Shown here piece after piece: positions 51,814 through 61,283 of a stretch of 64,000 nt of DNA. A model generated the notes under the pieces. That model was not told where the DNA came from. It saw nothing but the letters and a program-made list of their open reading frames with translations, and searched no databases. Numbering within the stretch: position 1 is the first letter of the stretch; every line of letters starts with the position of its first letter. This DNA comes from Saliterribacillus persicus (GTDB lineage Bacteria > Bacillota > Bacilli > Bacillales > Amphibacillaceae), in NCBI RefSeq assembly GCF_003337485.1, contig NZ_QPJJ01000001.1, positions 62,001 to 126,000 on the forward strand, given 5' to 3'. A program made the position numbers and the translations under genes.

Positions 51814-53169
51814 TTATTCAGCTTCTTCGTCTTCATATTTTTCAATATTAGATAATAACTCTTCAAAATAATCTTCTGAAGCTTCATCTACAGATTTTTG
51901 ATCATAATAAATGATTTGCTCTGTTTCTGTGAACAACTGTGTATTTTCGTTATATCCTGGTAAGTTCGGGATATAAGGAGCATCAGAAGTTTCACTTACT
52001 AGATCGATATATGCATAAACTTTCTCGTCTAGTTCACTTGCGCTTTCAATTAAGCTTTTGCGTACTTCTGAGTTAACTGGAGCACCGCGGTCATTCCCTA
52101 GAACATCCGTAGCTTCTGTGTTATTTACAAAGAAGTCCATAAATTTAGCAGCTTCTTCTGGATGTGGTGTATCTTTGTATGCTGCAAAATACTGACTTGG
52201 TCTTAATGAAACTCCATTCTTACCTGTTTCAGAATTATATGGATATGGATACAATTCAAACTCATCTTCAGTTGCACCGGCATAAGCACCTAATTGGTTA
52301 CTTGCAATAGACTCAACTGCAACATCACGTTGCACGATCAAAGATTGCTCTGGTGTTTGAGAAGCTGATACTTGTACTTCAGCCATAGCTGCTCCACCAC
52401 TTTCTCTTAAATCCTGCCATAAACTAAACCAATCTTTTACATCCTCTACACCAAATCCTATTTCTCCATCAAGATACGTGTATTTATCACGCTGGGCTAA
52501 GAATACACCAAATCCATCCTCACTAAAGTCTGATGCACCGTACATGCCATCGATATTTTCAGTGATCTGTGGTGTGATATCTTGAAAATCTTCCCAAGTC
52601 CATTCTTTACTCGGCATGGAAATTCCAGCTTCTTCAAAAGCAGTCTTGTTAACTAATACACCCCAAGCAGTAGTACCTAAAGTGACCCCAAATAGTTGAT
52701 CATCAAATGTTGCAGAATCCAACATACTTTGTGAGTGCAAGCTAGTATCTAATTCATTTCCAACATAATCATCAAGTGGTAAAATAACATCTCTTAGTAC
52801 AAAGTCATTTAAGTTACCACCAAATTGAATAACGTCTGGCGCATTACCTGCTGCTAGCTGCGTATTCAATTTATCAAAGTAACCATCAAACCCTGAATAC
52901 TCTGCTTCGATTGTGACATTAGGATTTTGCTCTTCGTACATTTCGATTACTTGAAGTGTACGATCATGCCTTTCTTGGCCACCCCACCAAGCAACACGTA
53001 AGGTAATGTCTTCTCCTTCTCCACTTGCTTCTTCATCTGTCTCTTCTGTTCCCTCTGTTTCTGTGTCATTGTTTTCTCCTGATGTTTCTTCTTCGTCTGA
53101 ACCTGAACTACAAGCAACAACGACAACTGTTAATAAACTTAAAATGAAAAGTAAAAATAATTTCTTCAA
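51814..53169 (-). CDS. ABC transporter substrate-binding lipoprotein (CUT1 type)
   Basis: A 451-residue solute-binding protein with a lipoprotein signal peptide (FILSLLTVVVVAC, lipid-bearing Cys about residue 20) and an acidic Glu/Thr/Asp-rich linker. The mature part is a type 1 extracellular sugar-binding protein: LRVAWWGGQERHDRTLQVIEMYEEQNPNVTIEAEYSG near 59, and KTAFEEAGISMPSKEWTWEDFQDITP near 173. It binds an oligosaccharide outside the membrane and delivers it to the permeases. It begins with TTG, preceded by AAAGGGG. A promoter with 21-base direct repeats lies upstream. Confidence 0.9.
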   Translation of the reverse strand: MKKLFLLFILSLLTVVVVACSSGSDEEETSGENNDTETEGTEETDEEASGEGEDITLRVAWWGGQERHDRTLQVIEMYEEQNPNVTIEAEYSGFDGYFDKLNTQLAAGNAPDVIQFGGNLNDFVLRDVILPLDDYVGNELDTSLHSQSMLDSATFDDQLFGVTLGTTAWGVLVNKTAFEEAGISMPSKEWTWEDFQDITPQITENIDGMYGASDFSEDGFGVFLAQRDKYTYLDGEIGFGVEDVKDWFSLWQDLRESGGAAMAEVQVSASQTPEQSLIVQRDVAVESIASNQLGAYAGATEDEFELYPYPYNSETGKNGVSLRPSQYFAAYKDTPHPEEAAKFMDFFVNNTEATDVLGNDRGAPVNSEVRKSLIESASELDEKVYAYIDLVSETSDAPYIPNLPGYNENTQLFTETEQIIYYDQKSVDEASEDYFEELLSNIEKYEDEEAE

Positions 53170-53204
53170 ATTAACTAACCCCTTTCTGTATTTGATAAGT
53201 TCAT

Positions 53205-53267
53205 TCTATAGTGTAACCCGTTTTATTTGAATAAAGAAAAGTAAGGGCTTACATAAGAAAAGTTAGG
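53205..53267 (-). promoter_or_regulatory. direct-repeat activator site and promoter of the binding-protein gene
   Basis: On the minus strand CCTAACTTTTCTT (53255-53267) and CCTTACTTTTCTT (53234-53246) repeat at a 21-base period, two helical turns. The second copy abuts a weak -35 (TATTCA, 53228-53233), which is 17 bases from TATAGA (53205-53210). This is the layout of an AraC-type activator site; the YesN-type regulator is the likely binder. Confidence 0.6.
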
Positions 53268-53305
53268 TTGATTAAAAATTTGAAGGATGCTTCATTATTA
53301 ATAAA

Positions 53306-53340
53306 AAGAACTGTCCTCTTTAATCAAGAGAACAGTTCTT
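53306..53340 (-). terminator. terminator of the fucose operon
   Basis: On the minus strand AAGAACTGTTCTCTT and AGAGGACAGTTCTT pair around a short loop, followed by TTTATT. It lies 45 bases after the fucI stop. Confidence 0.8.
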
Positions 53341-53384
53341 AATCTTTGTTATACAATTATGTGTTTTTTTGAGTGTTTTCAGGA

Positions 53385-55172
53385 TTAACGATATAACGGT
53401 CCATAAATTTGGCAAGCCCGATAATCAGCAGCCTCTGGGTCCTGCGTGCCAAACATATTCCAAGCACTTGGTCTGAATAGATTTTCATCTTTTACATTGT
53501 GCATATTGACAGGTATACGCAGCATCGATGCAAGTGTAATTAAATCGGCGCCTATATGGCCGTAGCTCATTGCACAATGATTTGCGCCCCAATTATTCAT
53601 AACCGTATATACATCTCGGAATGCACCTTCACCTGTGACATTAGGTACAAACCAAGTCGTTGGCCAAGTTGGATCTGTACGATTGTTTAATATTTCATGA
53701 ACTTCATCTAATAATTCAACCGTATAACCTTCTGCAATCTGAAGTACAGGACCTAATCCTTTTACTAAATTCACGCGAGCAATAGTTACCGGCATATCGC
53801 CTTTCGATTTGAAGTTACTAGAGAATCCACCACCTCTAAAATACTCCGTATTAGCTGGGCGCCACTTTGTAGCTTGTAAAGATTTATTTACTTCCTCTTT
53901 CGTTATATCCCAGTATGGTTTCATTACAGGTTTTCCATCTTCTTCTTGCTGACCAGTACCATCTAAAGCTGCTGAACCAGAATTTAACAAATGAATAATA
54001 CCATCTTGTGCTTTACCTTCTAGTTTTTGTCCGGTCACACGTTTCACAGCTTCTGGACTCCAATATGTTCTAACATCTGCAAAAACCTGCGCTGTATTTG
54101 TAAGGAGGTGGCCAAATAACATTGTTACAGCGTTCAATGTATCATTTTCCGTTGCAACCATATAAGGCGCTCGAATTCCATTCCAATCAAAGGAAGAATT
54201 AAGTATCGCTTCCATGAAATCACCATTAGGAAGATGATCTGTCCATTGACGTTGACCTTGGAAACCAGAAGCTATCGCATTTCTACCCATTGCTTCTTCT
54301 TCATATCCCATTTCAGCTAATTTGAGGTTACCTTCCATTAAATCTCTAGTTATAATGGTCATCTTTATATTCATTTTTAAATCTTCTTCTTTTTGTTCCT
54401 TCGAGCGTTGATTTCCTTCACTGTTAGTGTCAGAACCAAAGGCACAGTTTTGTTTTACCCATGCATAGGCTTTTTCATATTCTTCTTTATCATATATTTC
54501 TTCATTTATGCGACGATTTAATTCCGTCATGTCTACATATTCATTTCGCATACCTAAATAATCTTGGAAAAAACCTTCATCTACCATACTACCAGCGATT
54601 CCCATGGAGACGGAACCAATAGATAAGTAGGATTTATCTTTTAGCATCGCCACAGCAATTCCTGCTTTAGCAAAGCGTAAAATCTTTTCAACTACATCCT
54701 CCGGTATTGTTTGATCATCAATATCTTGTACATCTCTACCATATATACCAAAAGCAGGTATCCCCTTTTGATTATGCGCCGCCAATACTGCAGCTAAATA
54801 GACTGCACCAGGACGTTCTGTTCCGTTGAATCCCCAAATTGCATTCGGTCGATTTGGATCCATATCCATTGTTTCTGAACCATAACACCAACACGGAGTT
54901 ACCGTGATCGTAACACCAACATTCTCTTTATCAAATTTCGCTTTTGCTTTTGTCGCTTCTGCAACACCACCAATGCATGTATCCGCAATAACCGTTTCAA
55001 CAGGTTGGCTATTGTTATAATTTAATTCATCAGAAATTAATTTTGCCACCATTTTTGCCATATTCATCGTTTTCTCTTCTAAGGACTCTCGAACACCTTT
55101 TCTTCTGCCATCTATCGTTGGGCGAATACCTATTTTCGGCATATGTCCTATATATCTGCTATTTTCAGTCAT
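53385..55172 (-). CDS. fucI: L-fucose isomerase
   Basis: About 595 residues, closely matching the Escherichia coli enzyme throughout: [22 protein letters not shown] at the start, [10 protein letters not shown] near 67, [20 protein letters not shown] near 91, [21 protein letters not shown] near 115, [17 protein letters not shown] near 189, [16 protein letters not shown] near 304, NSGSAALDG near 408 and [11 protein letters not shown] near 450. It interconverts L-fucose and L-fuculose (and D-arabinose and D-ribulose) with Mn2+. The ATG at 55172 follows GGGAGGA; an ORF extension to 55217 overlaps the kinase gene. Last gene of the lacI-fucU-fucA-fucK-fucI operon. Confidence 0.95.
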   Translation of the reverse strand: MTENSRYIGHMPKIGIRPTIDGRRKGVRESLEEKTMNMAKMVAKLISDELNYNNSQPVETVIADTCIGGVAEATKAKAKFDKENVGVTITVTPCWCYGSETMDMDPNRPNAIWGFNGTERPGAVYLAAVLAAHNQKGIPAFGIYGRDVQDIDDQTIPEDVVEKILRFAKAGIAVAMLKDKSYLSIGSVSMGIAGSMVDEGFFQDYLGMRNEYVDMTELNRRINEEIYDKEEYEKAYAWVKQNCAFGSDTNSEGNQRSKEQKEEDLKMNIKMTIITRDLMEGNLKLAEMGYEEEAMGRNAIASGFQGQRQWTDHLPNGDFMEAILNSSFDWNGIRAPYMVATENDTLNAVTMLFGHLLTNTAQVFADVRTYWSPEAVKRVTGQKLEGKAQDGIIHLLNSGSAALDGTGQQEEDGKPVMKPYWDITKEEVNKSLQATKWRPANTEYFRGGGFSSNFKSKGDMPVTIARVNLVKGLGPVLQIAEGYTVELLDEVHEILNNRTDPTWPTTWFVPNVTGEGAFRDVYTVMNNWGANHCAMSYGHIGADLITLASMLRIPVNMHNVKDENLFRPSAWNMFGTQDPEAADYRACQIYGPLYR

Positions 55173-55194
55173 GAATATTCCTCCCTTAGCAATA

Positions 55195-56670
55195 CTAACC
55201 TTGCAGTATATTTTCATTAAAATAATTATATTTATCTTCCCATTTATCAGAATCTTGTGGTTTGTATTCTTTCAAAGGAAAAGATCTTTTAACTACTTCC
55301 CTAGCTTCTTTTATATTCTTCACTTCACCTAACGCAATCCATTGCCCAATTGCATTTCCAATTGAACTTGCTTCAATTGGACCAGCTATTACTTTAAGCT
55401 CAGTCGCATTTGCTGTTAATTGGCACAATATCTGATTTCTAATCGCTCCACCTCCCATATGTATGCGCTTTAATTTCTTTCCAGTTAAAATTTCAAGATG
55501 GTTGATCACCCATCTATATTTTAAAGCTAAACTCTCTAGGATACAGCGAATAATTTCACCCTGAGTTTTCGGCACAACCTGGTTGGTATCACGGCAAAAT
55601 TGTTGAATCGCTTCAATCATATTATTGGGAGTGAAAAAGGATGGATGATCAGGATCAATCAAAGATTGCAAAGGTTCAGATTCCATAAATAATCGATTCT
55701 CATTTTCATAATCGGTAGTTATGCCTTCTCTTTCCCAAATTAATCTAGATTGCTGCAACAACCACATACCCATATTATTTTTTTGTAACCTATAATATCC
55801 ATCCATCGTTCCTTCACTAGTAAATCCCCATTTCATTGCATTTGCGTGTGTGACCGGGTCATCTACCGGAACTCCTATTAATACCCAAGTACCGCAACTC
55901 ATAAAAATCGATTGATCGTCTTCTAAAGGTAACGCAGCTAAAGCACAGGCTGTATCATGACCTGCTGTGTATGTTACTTTTACTGGATCCATTTCCATTT
56001 CTTTATTAATAGCCGGTAAAGTTTCACCAGCAATAGTATATGGTTCTACTATTGGAGCCATCAGATCCTTTGGTAAAGATAATCTATCGAGAATATTTTT
56101 ATCCCAATCTTTATCAAAAGCAGATAACATCTGCGTTGTTGAGCTTATTGTAAATTCATTGTATTTTTGTCCACTAAATAAATATGCTAGTAAATTTGGA
56201 GTTAGTAACAGTGTCTCAGCTTGTTCAAGCAACTTAGGATTTGCTTCTTTAATTGTATATAATTGAAATAATGTATTAATAGAGGCAATTTCCAAACCCG
56301 TCAAACCAAATAACTCGTCTGAAGAAATTTGATCTAGTACACGTTCCATCCCTTCAATATTTCTAGGATTCCGATAACTATAAGGATTACACAATATTTC
56401 CCCCGTATTCGAAAGCAAACCGAAATCCACACCCCAAGTATCAATTCCCATACTTTCTATTTGATCAAAACCTTTATAGATACTTTTTTTCATCGCTTTT
56501 TTCATTTCACTATAAATATTTAAAATATCCCAGTAATAATTATTGGTTACTTGGACTGGAAAATTCGGAAAACGATATATCTCTTCTAGATACATATACT
56601 TTCCATCAAAACTATTTACCATCAACCTTCCGTTAGAGGCACCGATATCAAATGCCCAAACCCTTTTCAT
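55195..56670 (-). CDS. fucK: FGGY-family L-fuculokinase (rhamnulokinase-like)
   Basis: A 491-residue FGGY kinase. The N-terminal phosphate loop [25 protein letters not shown] near 77, [13 protein letters not shown] near 236 and [11 protein letters not shown] near 255 are typical of the rhamnulokinase branch. [17 protein letters not shown] near 415 forms the nucleotide site, followed by [15 protein letters not shown]. Sequence type is RhaB-like, but the gene lies between fuculose aldolase and fucose isomerase genes, so phosphorylation of L-fuculose to L-fuculose 1-phosphate is the natural reading. L-rhamnulose or D-ribulose could also be accepted. An AGGAGG-type site precedes the ATG. Confidence 0.87.
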   Translation of the reverse strand: MKRVWAFDIGASNGRLMVNSFDGKYMYLEEIYRFPNFPVQVTNNYYWDILNIYSEMKKAMKKSIYKGFDQIESMGIDTWGVDFGLLSNTGEILCNPYSYRNPRNIEGMERVLDQISSDELFGLTGLEIASINTLFQLYTIKEANPKLLEQAETLLLTPNLLAYLFSGQKYNEFTISSTTQMLSAFDKDWDKNILDRLSLPKDLMAPIVEPYTIAGETLPAINKEMEMDPVKVTYTAGHDTACALAALPLEDDQSIFMSCGTWVLIGVPVDDPVTHANAMKWGFTSEGTMDGYYRLQKNNMGMWLLQQSRLIWEREGITTDYENENRLFMESEPLQSLIDPDHPSFFTPNNMIEAIQQFCRDTNQVVPKTQGEIIRCILESLALKYRWVINHLEILTGKKLKRIHMGGGAIRNQILCQLTANATELKVIAGPIEASSIGNAIGQWIALGEVKNIKEAREVVKRSFPLKEYKPQDSDKWEDKYNYFNENILQG

Positions 56671-56695
56671 GAAATTCCTCCTTTATTTCTTATTT

Positions 56696-57343
56696 CTAGG
56701 AATCTTTTAATAACTTTGCTCGATATTTCTCGCTTGAAAGATTACGTAGGTCTTGGCATTCTTCATCCGTCAATAAATTCGGCACCCCAACAGTAGTAGA
56801 AATCGTATATACCTTTGCCGCTTCTTCTACAAGCTGCATAAAGAAATACGCTTCTTTCATAGATTTTCCAACTGTTAAAACACCATGATTCCTCATCACT
56901 ACAACTTCAGTTTTCTCAATCACTTCTGCCACAGCATCTGCTAATACATGCGTGGTGGGAATCATATAATCTAGATATTTAACATTTTTAATCATCGCCG
57001 GAAAATCTGGAAACATGCTAGGAATTTCTTTACCAGCTGAAGAAACACCGACAGAATAACTAGGGTGGGCATGTAAAACGGAGTCTATATCTGGTCTTCT
57101 TCTAAAACACTCAAGATGCATTTGCACTTCTGAAGATGGTTTCAAGTTACTTTCAACGTCACCTGTTTCAATATTCACTTTCACCCATTGTTCCTCTTCA
57201 ATTTCTTGTAAATCGAAGCCACTTGGAGATATATACATATATTTATCATCACGCATACTCAAATTGCCACCGGCTCCAACTACTAAACCAGATTTAACTA
57301 ACTTCATTGCATATTTACTTAATTGCTCTCTAACATTAGACAT
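56696..57343 (-). CDS. fucA: L-fuculose-1-phosphate aldolase (class II)
   Basis: About 215 residues of the class II aldolase/AraD fold. VGAGGNLSMRDDKYMYISPSG near 23 binds phosphate, SSEVQMHLECFRRRPDIDSVLHAHPSY near 71-97 holds the catalytic Glu and two zinc His, and VVMRNHGVLTVG near 148 the third zinc His. It splits L-fuculose 1-phosphate into dihydroxyacetone phosphate and L-lactaldehyde. The ATG at 57343 follows GGGAGG; the longer frame does not. It could also be a ribulose-phosphate epimerase or rhamnulose aldolase by sequence alone; the operon settles it. Confidence 0.88.
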   Translation of the reverse strand: MSNVREQLSKYAMKLVKSGLVVGAGGNLSMRDDKYMYISPSGFDLQEIEEEQWVKVNIETGDVESNLKPSSEVQMHLECFRRRPDIDSVLHAHPSYSVGVSSAGKEIPSMFPDFPAMIKNVKYLDYMIPTTHVLADAVAEVIEKTEVVVMRNHGVLTVGKSMKEAYFFMQLVEEAAKVYTISTTVGVPNLLTDEECQDLRNLSSEKYRAKLLKDS

Positions 57344-57426
57344 TCTATAAACCTCCCTATTAAAAATTTTCATTCTACATAGCTAAAGCACAAATAGAAA
57401 ATCTATAAACCTTTCAAATATATAAT

Positions 57427-57858
57427 TTAAGAAATTACACCTTTTTTCAATATTATATTGCCATATAATGCTGTTTCAGTAGTTGCAATTATTGCATATG
57501 CTTCCTTTGATCTCTCATAAAAATCAAAACGTTCTTCATAACCTATTTGCCCAGGTGATATTTCATGATGATTTAAAATATTTTCATATGAATTCCATAT
57601 AGCAGGCGCCTTTTCCGCACTTTTATCTACTACTTCCATTAAAGTAATAGGTTTCGCTACAAAGTCATCAACAGGAAGTAATTGTAAAACAGCATCTAAT
57701 AATGACGGTATATCGTGGCCATCACATCGAATTAACCTTTTCGCATAATTTGCCGCCGGAAAATTACCGTCACCGATAACAATTTCATCTCCATGGCCCA
57801 TTTCGTGAAGCGTTTTCAATAAATCAGGCGACAAAATATTAGGGATTTTTTTTAACAT
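57427..57858 (-). CDS. fucU: L-fucose mutarotase (FucU/RbsD family)
   Basis: A 143-residue FucU/RbsD fold protein. PNILSPDLLKTLHEMGHGDEIVIGDGNFPA carries the catalytic His and Asp near 22 and 30; the C-terminal ATTETALYGNIILKKGV has the conserved Tyr region. FucU interconverts the alpha and beta anomers of L-fucose for the isomerase. It is 35 bases downstream of lacI. A second mutarotase role for ribose (RbsD) is less likely given fucI, fucA and fucK downstream. Confidence 0.93.
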   Translation of the reverse strand: MLKKIPNILSPDLLKTLHEMGHGDEIVIGDGNFPAANYAKRLIRCDGHDIPSLLDAVLQLLPVDDFVAKPITLMEVVDKSAEKAPAIWNSYENILNHHEISPGQIGYEERFDFYERSKEAYAIIATTETALYGNIILKKGVIS

Positions 57859-57892
57859 ATCAGCCCTCTTGTTTCCTTTTGAAAAATTTTAT

Positions 57893-58912
57893 TCAAAGTC
57901 TTCTTGTGGATTTTCTAATGAAAATGTCGGGTGGTAAAACAACTTTTCTTTCCTGATTAATATTTTGATGTTCTACTCTTTCAACCAAGAACTGCGTTCC
58001 TATTCTTCCAATTTCTGTAGCAGGTTGAGCTGCAACTGTAAAAAATGGATCAAAATAAACAACAGGTTCTACTTCATCAAAACAAACAACAGAAATATCT
58101 TCAGGGACATTTAAACCCAGTTCTTTTAGAGCTTTAATAACACTAATAGCTATGAAATTATTAGCAGCAAAAATAGCTGTTGGTTTTTTATCTTTTTCTA
58201 GACTCATTAATTGCTCAACTATATCTTTTGCACTTCCTGCCTGCACACTTTTAAAGTCAATCTCCGATAAATAGTGATCATGTACAGCTAAATCATTTAA
58301 TTTTAACGTTTCCAAGTAACCACGTTGTCGTTCCCTTGCAGTAGATACATTAGACGGACCGTTTATAAGTGCAATATTGTGATGACCGTAATCTATTAAA
58401 TGCTTCACTAACTTTCTACTACCTTCATAACTGTCACCTAATACATAATCACCTTCAAAACCTTCTATCATTCGGTCAATTAAGACCACTGGAATGTTAT
58501 GTTGTCTTAAGCGATTAATCTGACTTATTGTTTCATCACTAGTTGGTGCGATAAGTACGCCATCAACTCTTGCTGAAATCATCATATCAATATAATTTAC
58601 TTCTTTTACGCTATCCTCATCCGTGTTACTCATTAACACTCGGTAACCAGTGGCAACTGCTGCATCTTCAGCACCTCTAGCTATCTTTGCAAAAAATGGA
58701 TTGGAGATATCTGTTAAAATTAAACCTAAGGTTTTAGTTTGATTTGATGTTAAACTTCTGGCTGCAGAATTTGGAATGTAACCTAATTCTTTGATTGCTT
58801 GTTCTACTTTCTCTCTAGTAGTACTACGGATTTTCCCTGAATTATTAATAACTCGTGAAACTGTCATTGGTGAAACATCTGCTTTTTTTGCAATATCATA
58901 TATCGTAACCAT
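57893..58912 (-). CDS. LacI family repressor of the fucose operon
   Basis: A 339-residue LacI-family regulator. The helix-turn-helix reads TIYDIAKKADVSPMTVSRVINNSGKIRSTTREKVEQAI, with the hinge helix NSAARSLTSNQT. The periplasmic-binding-protein-like effector domain has LGLILTDISNPFFAKIARG near 61 and PTAIFAANNFIAISVIKAL near 240. It leads the fuc operon and is transcribed from a promoter carrying a GTTATCGGTATC-type operator; the same dyad lies at the divergent importer promoter. I infer it represses both and is released by L-fucose, L-fuculose or a phosphorylated form. Confidence 0.9.
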   Translation of the reverse strand: MVTIYDIAKKADVSPMTVSRVINNSGKIRSTTREKVEQAIKELGYIPNSAARSLTSNQTKTLGLILTDISNPFFAKIARGAEDAAVATGYRVLMSNTDEDSVKEVNYIDMMISARVDGVLIAPTSDETISQINRLRQHNIPVVLIDRMIEGFEGDYVLGDSYEGSRKLVKHLIDYGHHNIALINGPSNVSTARERQRGYLETLKLNDLAVHDHYLSEIDFKSVQAGSAKDIVEQLMSLEKDKKPTAIFAANNFIAISVIKALKELGLNVPEDISVVCFDEVEPVVYFDPFFTVAAQPATEIGRIGTQFLVERVEHQNINQERKVVLPPDIFIRKSTRRL

Positions 58913-58948
58913 AAGCGCCTACCTCTTTTTTCTAAATCTTTGTTTATT

Positions 58949-58986
58949 ATGATACCGATAACATAAAATTAATGCAAGCGTTTTTT
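58949..58986 (-). promoter_or_regulatory. fuc operon promoter with LacI-type operator A
   Basis: On the minus strand TTGCAT (58972-58977) and TATCAT (58949-58954) are 17 bases apart. GATACCGATAAC at 58951-58962 is a near-palindrome overlapping the -10 box and spacer. ATGCAAGCGTTTTTT at 58972-58986 is a partial cre-like match over the -35 box. Confidence 0.65.
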
Positions 58987-59096
58987 ATGAAATTGTTTTT
59001 TCTTTTTCAATACATATAATAGGGTTAATTGTTGTTTTTAAATATAAAATCAAAGGATAATCACCCGGTTATAATAATAAACATATAAAATTCTCG

Positions 59097-59155
59097 TTGA
59101 CATACTATAAAGTATATGCTAGATTTTATGTTACCGATAACCGTAAGCGCTATCA
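59097..59155 (+). promoter_or_regulatory. importer promoter with LacI-type operator B and cre-like site
   Basis: A perfect -35 TTGACA (59097-59102) and -10 TAGATT (59120-59125) are 17 bases apart. GTTACCGATAAC at 59130-59141 is a palindrome at the transcription start and matches operator A in 11 of 12 positions. CCGTAAGCGCTATCA at 59141-59155 fits the cre consensus in all but its first two bases. Confidence 0.7.
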
Positions 59156-59163
59156 TTATTCTG

Positions 59164-59666
59164 AAAGGAGTTATTTATAACCCAATCAGACTCTTTTATA
59201 CTATCTCCTGATATTGACACAAGTGTTGTCAAAGTTACTCTTTTTAACCAGAACGACAATCTTTTGGCAAGTTATACTTATTCTTACAAAACTTATTTTC
59301 TTTAAAATAATGCTGAAGAGCAAGATCCCAAGGATTGGTGGAAAGCATCTGTATACCAAGAAACTATTTGTTAATTAGTTCTACTAATAATAGCGGCATT
59401 ACCTTTAGCAGAGCTAAAACTACTCGACTCCAAATGAACAAAACCGATAATTATCAAACTACTTATAAGTTTATACAAAAAATTATTTTATACCTTAACT
59501 AGCAGAAATGGACTTTGCTAAATTTTATATGTTAGCGGTACCAATTTATACAAGGTAAACTAGAATGAAAAATTGGCTTATTAACTTGAATACAAGTAGT
59601 AATGAGCGATGCAGTTTAGCGCGTTCAGTACTAAAGGGTCATCAAAAACTGCTTCATCCCCTTTAA
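59164..59666 (+). pseudogene. decayed FGGY-family sugar kinase
   Basis: An AAAGGAG site (59164-59170) is followed, six bases on, by ATA where a start ATG would be. The frame then reads DIDTSVVKVTLFNQNDN and LLASYTYSY, a kinase N-terminus (DIGT.SVKV.LF in intact FGGY enzymes). It hits a stop at 59303, continues AEEQDPKDWWKAS (the EQDPEDWW motif) and stops again at 59372. Near 59568-59650 another fragment, WLINLNTSSNE then LARSVLKG, matches the AxxRAVLEG region close to the C-terminus. About two thirds of the gene is gone. It still sits behind the strong importer promoter. Confidence 0.7.
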
Positions 59667-59769
59667 ACAGACAGAAGAACTAACACTATTTGAAGAACAT
59701 TGGAAGAGTTGTAGCGATCGTATTTAGTGATAAATTCTCTCTAACATGCGCGGAGAAAGGAGTGCAAAA

Positions 59770-61260
59770 ATGTCCTCAAAAATACTTGAAATGAAAAATA
59801 TAACAAAATCATTTCCTGGTGTAAAAGCATTATCAAATGTGCAACTAGACTTACACCATAGTGAAGTACTGGCACTAATTGGTGAAAATGGAGCAGGAAA
59901 ATCCACTTTAATGAAGATATTAACCGGAATTTATCAAAAAGATGAAGGTACCATTGTTTTTGATGGAAAGGAAATTGCACCATCTAATACCAAGGAAGCA
60001 CAAGAGCTTGGCATTAACATTATTCATCAAGAATTAAATTTAATGCCTGACTTAACGGTAGCTGAAAATATATTTATTGGTCGTGAACCCAGAGACCGCT
60101 TAAATTTCTTTTTGAAAAATCATGAATTAAATAGAAAAGCAGAAGAACTATTTGAAAAATTGAATATTCAATTGAATCCAAGAGCAAAAATTTCTAGTCT
60201 CACAGTAGCAAAACAGCAAATGGTGGAGATTGCTAAAGCTTTATCCTTTAATGCAAAAGTTCTCATCATGGATGAACCTACTGCTGCTTTAACTGGCAAA
60301 GAGATTAACGCCCTCTTTGATATCATTAATTGGTTAAAAAATGAAGGCGTTTCCATTATTTATATCTCACACCGAATGGAAGAATTAAAACAAATTGCTG
60401 ATCGGATAACTGTGATGAGAGATGGAGAATACATCGATACACTTCCAACTAATGGGACCCAAATAAGACAGGTTGTATCTTTGATGGTCGGCAGAGAAAT
60501 TAAAATACAACAAAAGGTTTCTGACCCCAACCAATTTACTGAGACCATTTTAGAAGTAAATAATTTAAAAAATAAGCATGTAAAAGATGTTTCCTTTGAA
60601 TTAAAAAAAGGCGAGATCTTAGGGTTTGCTGGTCTAGTAGGTGCTGGACGAACTGAAACAGCTCGGGCTATCTTTGGTGCAGATCCTTCTTCAGGATCGA
60701 TAAAAATTAATGGGAAAAAGGTTTCTATCAAACAACCAGTTGATGCTGTTGCACACGGTATTGGATATTTATCCGAGGATAGAAAAAGTTTTGGACTGAT
60801 GTTAGAAATGACGGTTAAAGAAAACATTGTGATCTCCACATTAGACAAATATTCTGTAGCTTCATTCGTCAAACCTGCCGGTATTAGTCATGATGCAAAA
60901 AGATACACAAAACAATTAAAAGTAAAAACGCCCAGTATTAATCAAAAGGTGAATTTACTCTCAGGGGGCAATCAACAAAAAATAGTAATTGCAAAATGGT
61001 TATTAAAAAATTGCGATATTTTAATTTTTGATGAACCAACAAGAGGTATTGATGTAGGTGCAAAACAAGAAATTTATGACCTATTAGAAGTGTTAGCTGA
61101 CGAAGGAAAATCTATCATTATGATCTCATCTGAATTACCAGAGATTTTAAGACTTAGTGATCGAATCGTGGTCATGAATGAAGGACGTGTAACCGGAGAG
61201 TTATTAAGTAAAGATGCAAATCAGGAGAAAATTATGGAACTTGCTACAAAACACGTTTAA
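59770..61260 (+). CDS. ribose-type sugar ABC transporter ATP-binding protein
   Basis: About 496 residues with two fused ABC domains, as in RbsA/XylG/AraG. The first has GENGAGKST near 38, LTVAKQQMVEIAKALS near 140 and VLIMDEPTAAL near 164. The second has a degenerate Walker A GLVGAGRTETARAIFG near 290 and LSGGNQQKIVIAKWLL near 400 with LIFDEPTRGIDVGAK near 422. It powers a CUT2 importer. The ATG at 59770 follows AAAGGAG with seven bases between. Position opposite the fuc operon and the shared operator make L-fucose (or D-arabinose) the expected cargo. Confidence 0.9.
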   Translation: MSSKILEMKNITKSFPGVKALSNVQLDLHHSEVLALIGENGAGKSTLMKILTGIYQKDEGTIVFDGKEIAPSNTKEAQELGINIIHQELNLMPDLTVAENIFIGREPRDRLNFFLKNHELNRKAEELFEKLNIQLNPRAKISSLTVAKQQMVEIAKALSFNAKVLIMDEPTAALTGKEINALFDIINWLKNEGVSIIYISHRMEELKQIADRITVMRDGEYIDTLPTNGTQIRQVVSLMVGREIKIQQKVSDPNQFTETILEVNNLKNKHVKDVSFELKKGEILGFAGLVGAGRTETARAIFGADPSSGSIKINGKKVSIKQPVDAVAHGIGYLSEDRKSFGLMLEMTVKENIVISTLDKYSVASFVKPAGISHDAKRYTKQLKVKTPSINQKVNLLSGGNQQKIVIAKWLLKNCDILIFDEPTRGIDVGAKQEIYDLLEVLADEGKSIIMISSELPEILRLSDRIVVMNEGRVTGELLSKDANQEKIMELATKHV

Positions 61261-61283
61261 AGACTTTAAGGGAGTGAAAATGC

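Noticed and set aside
60360-60872. 170-codon minus-strand frame in the importer ATPase gene
   Set aside because: Antisense to both ABC domains, no ribosome binding site, no protein-like motifs.
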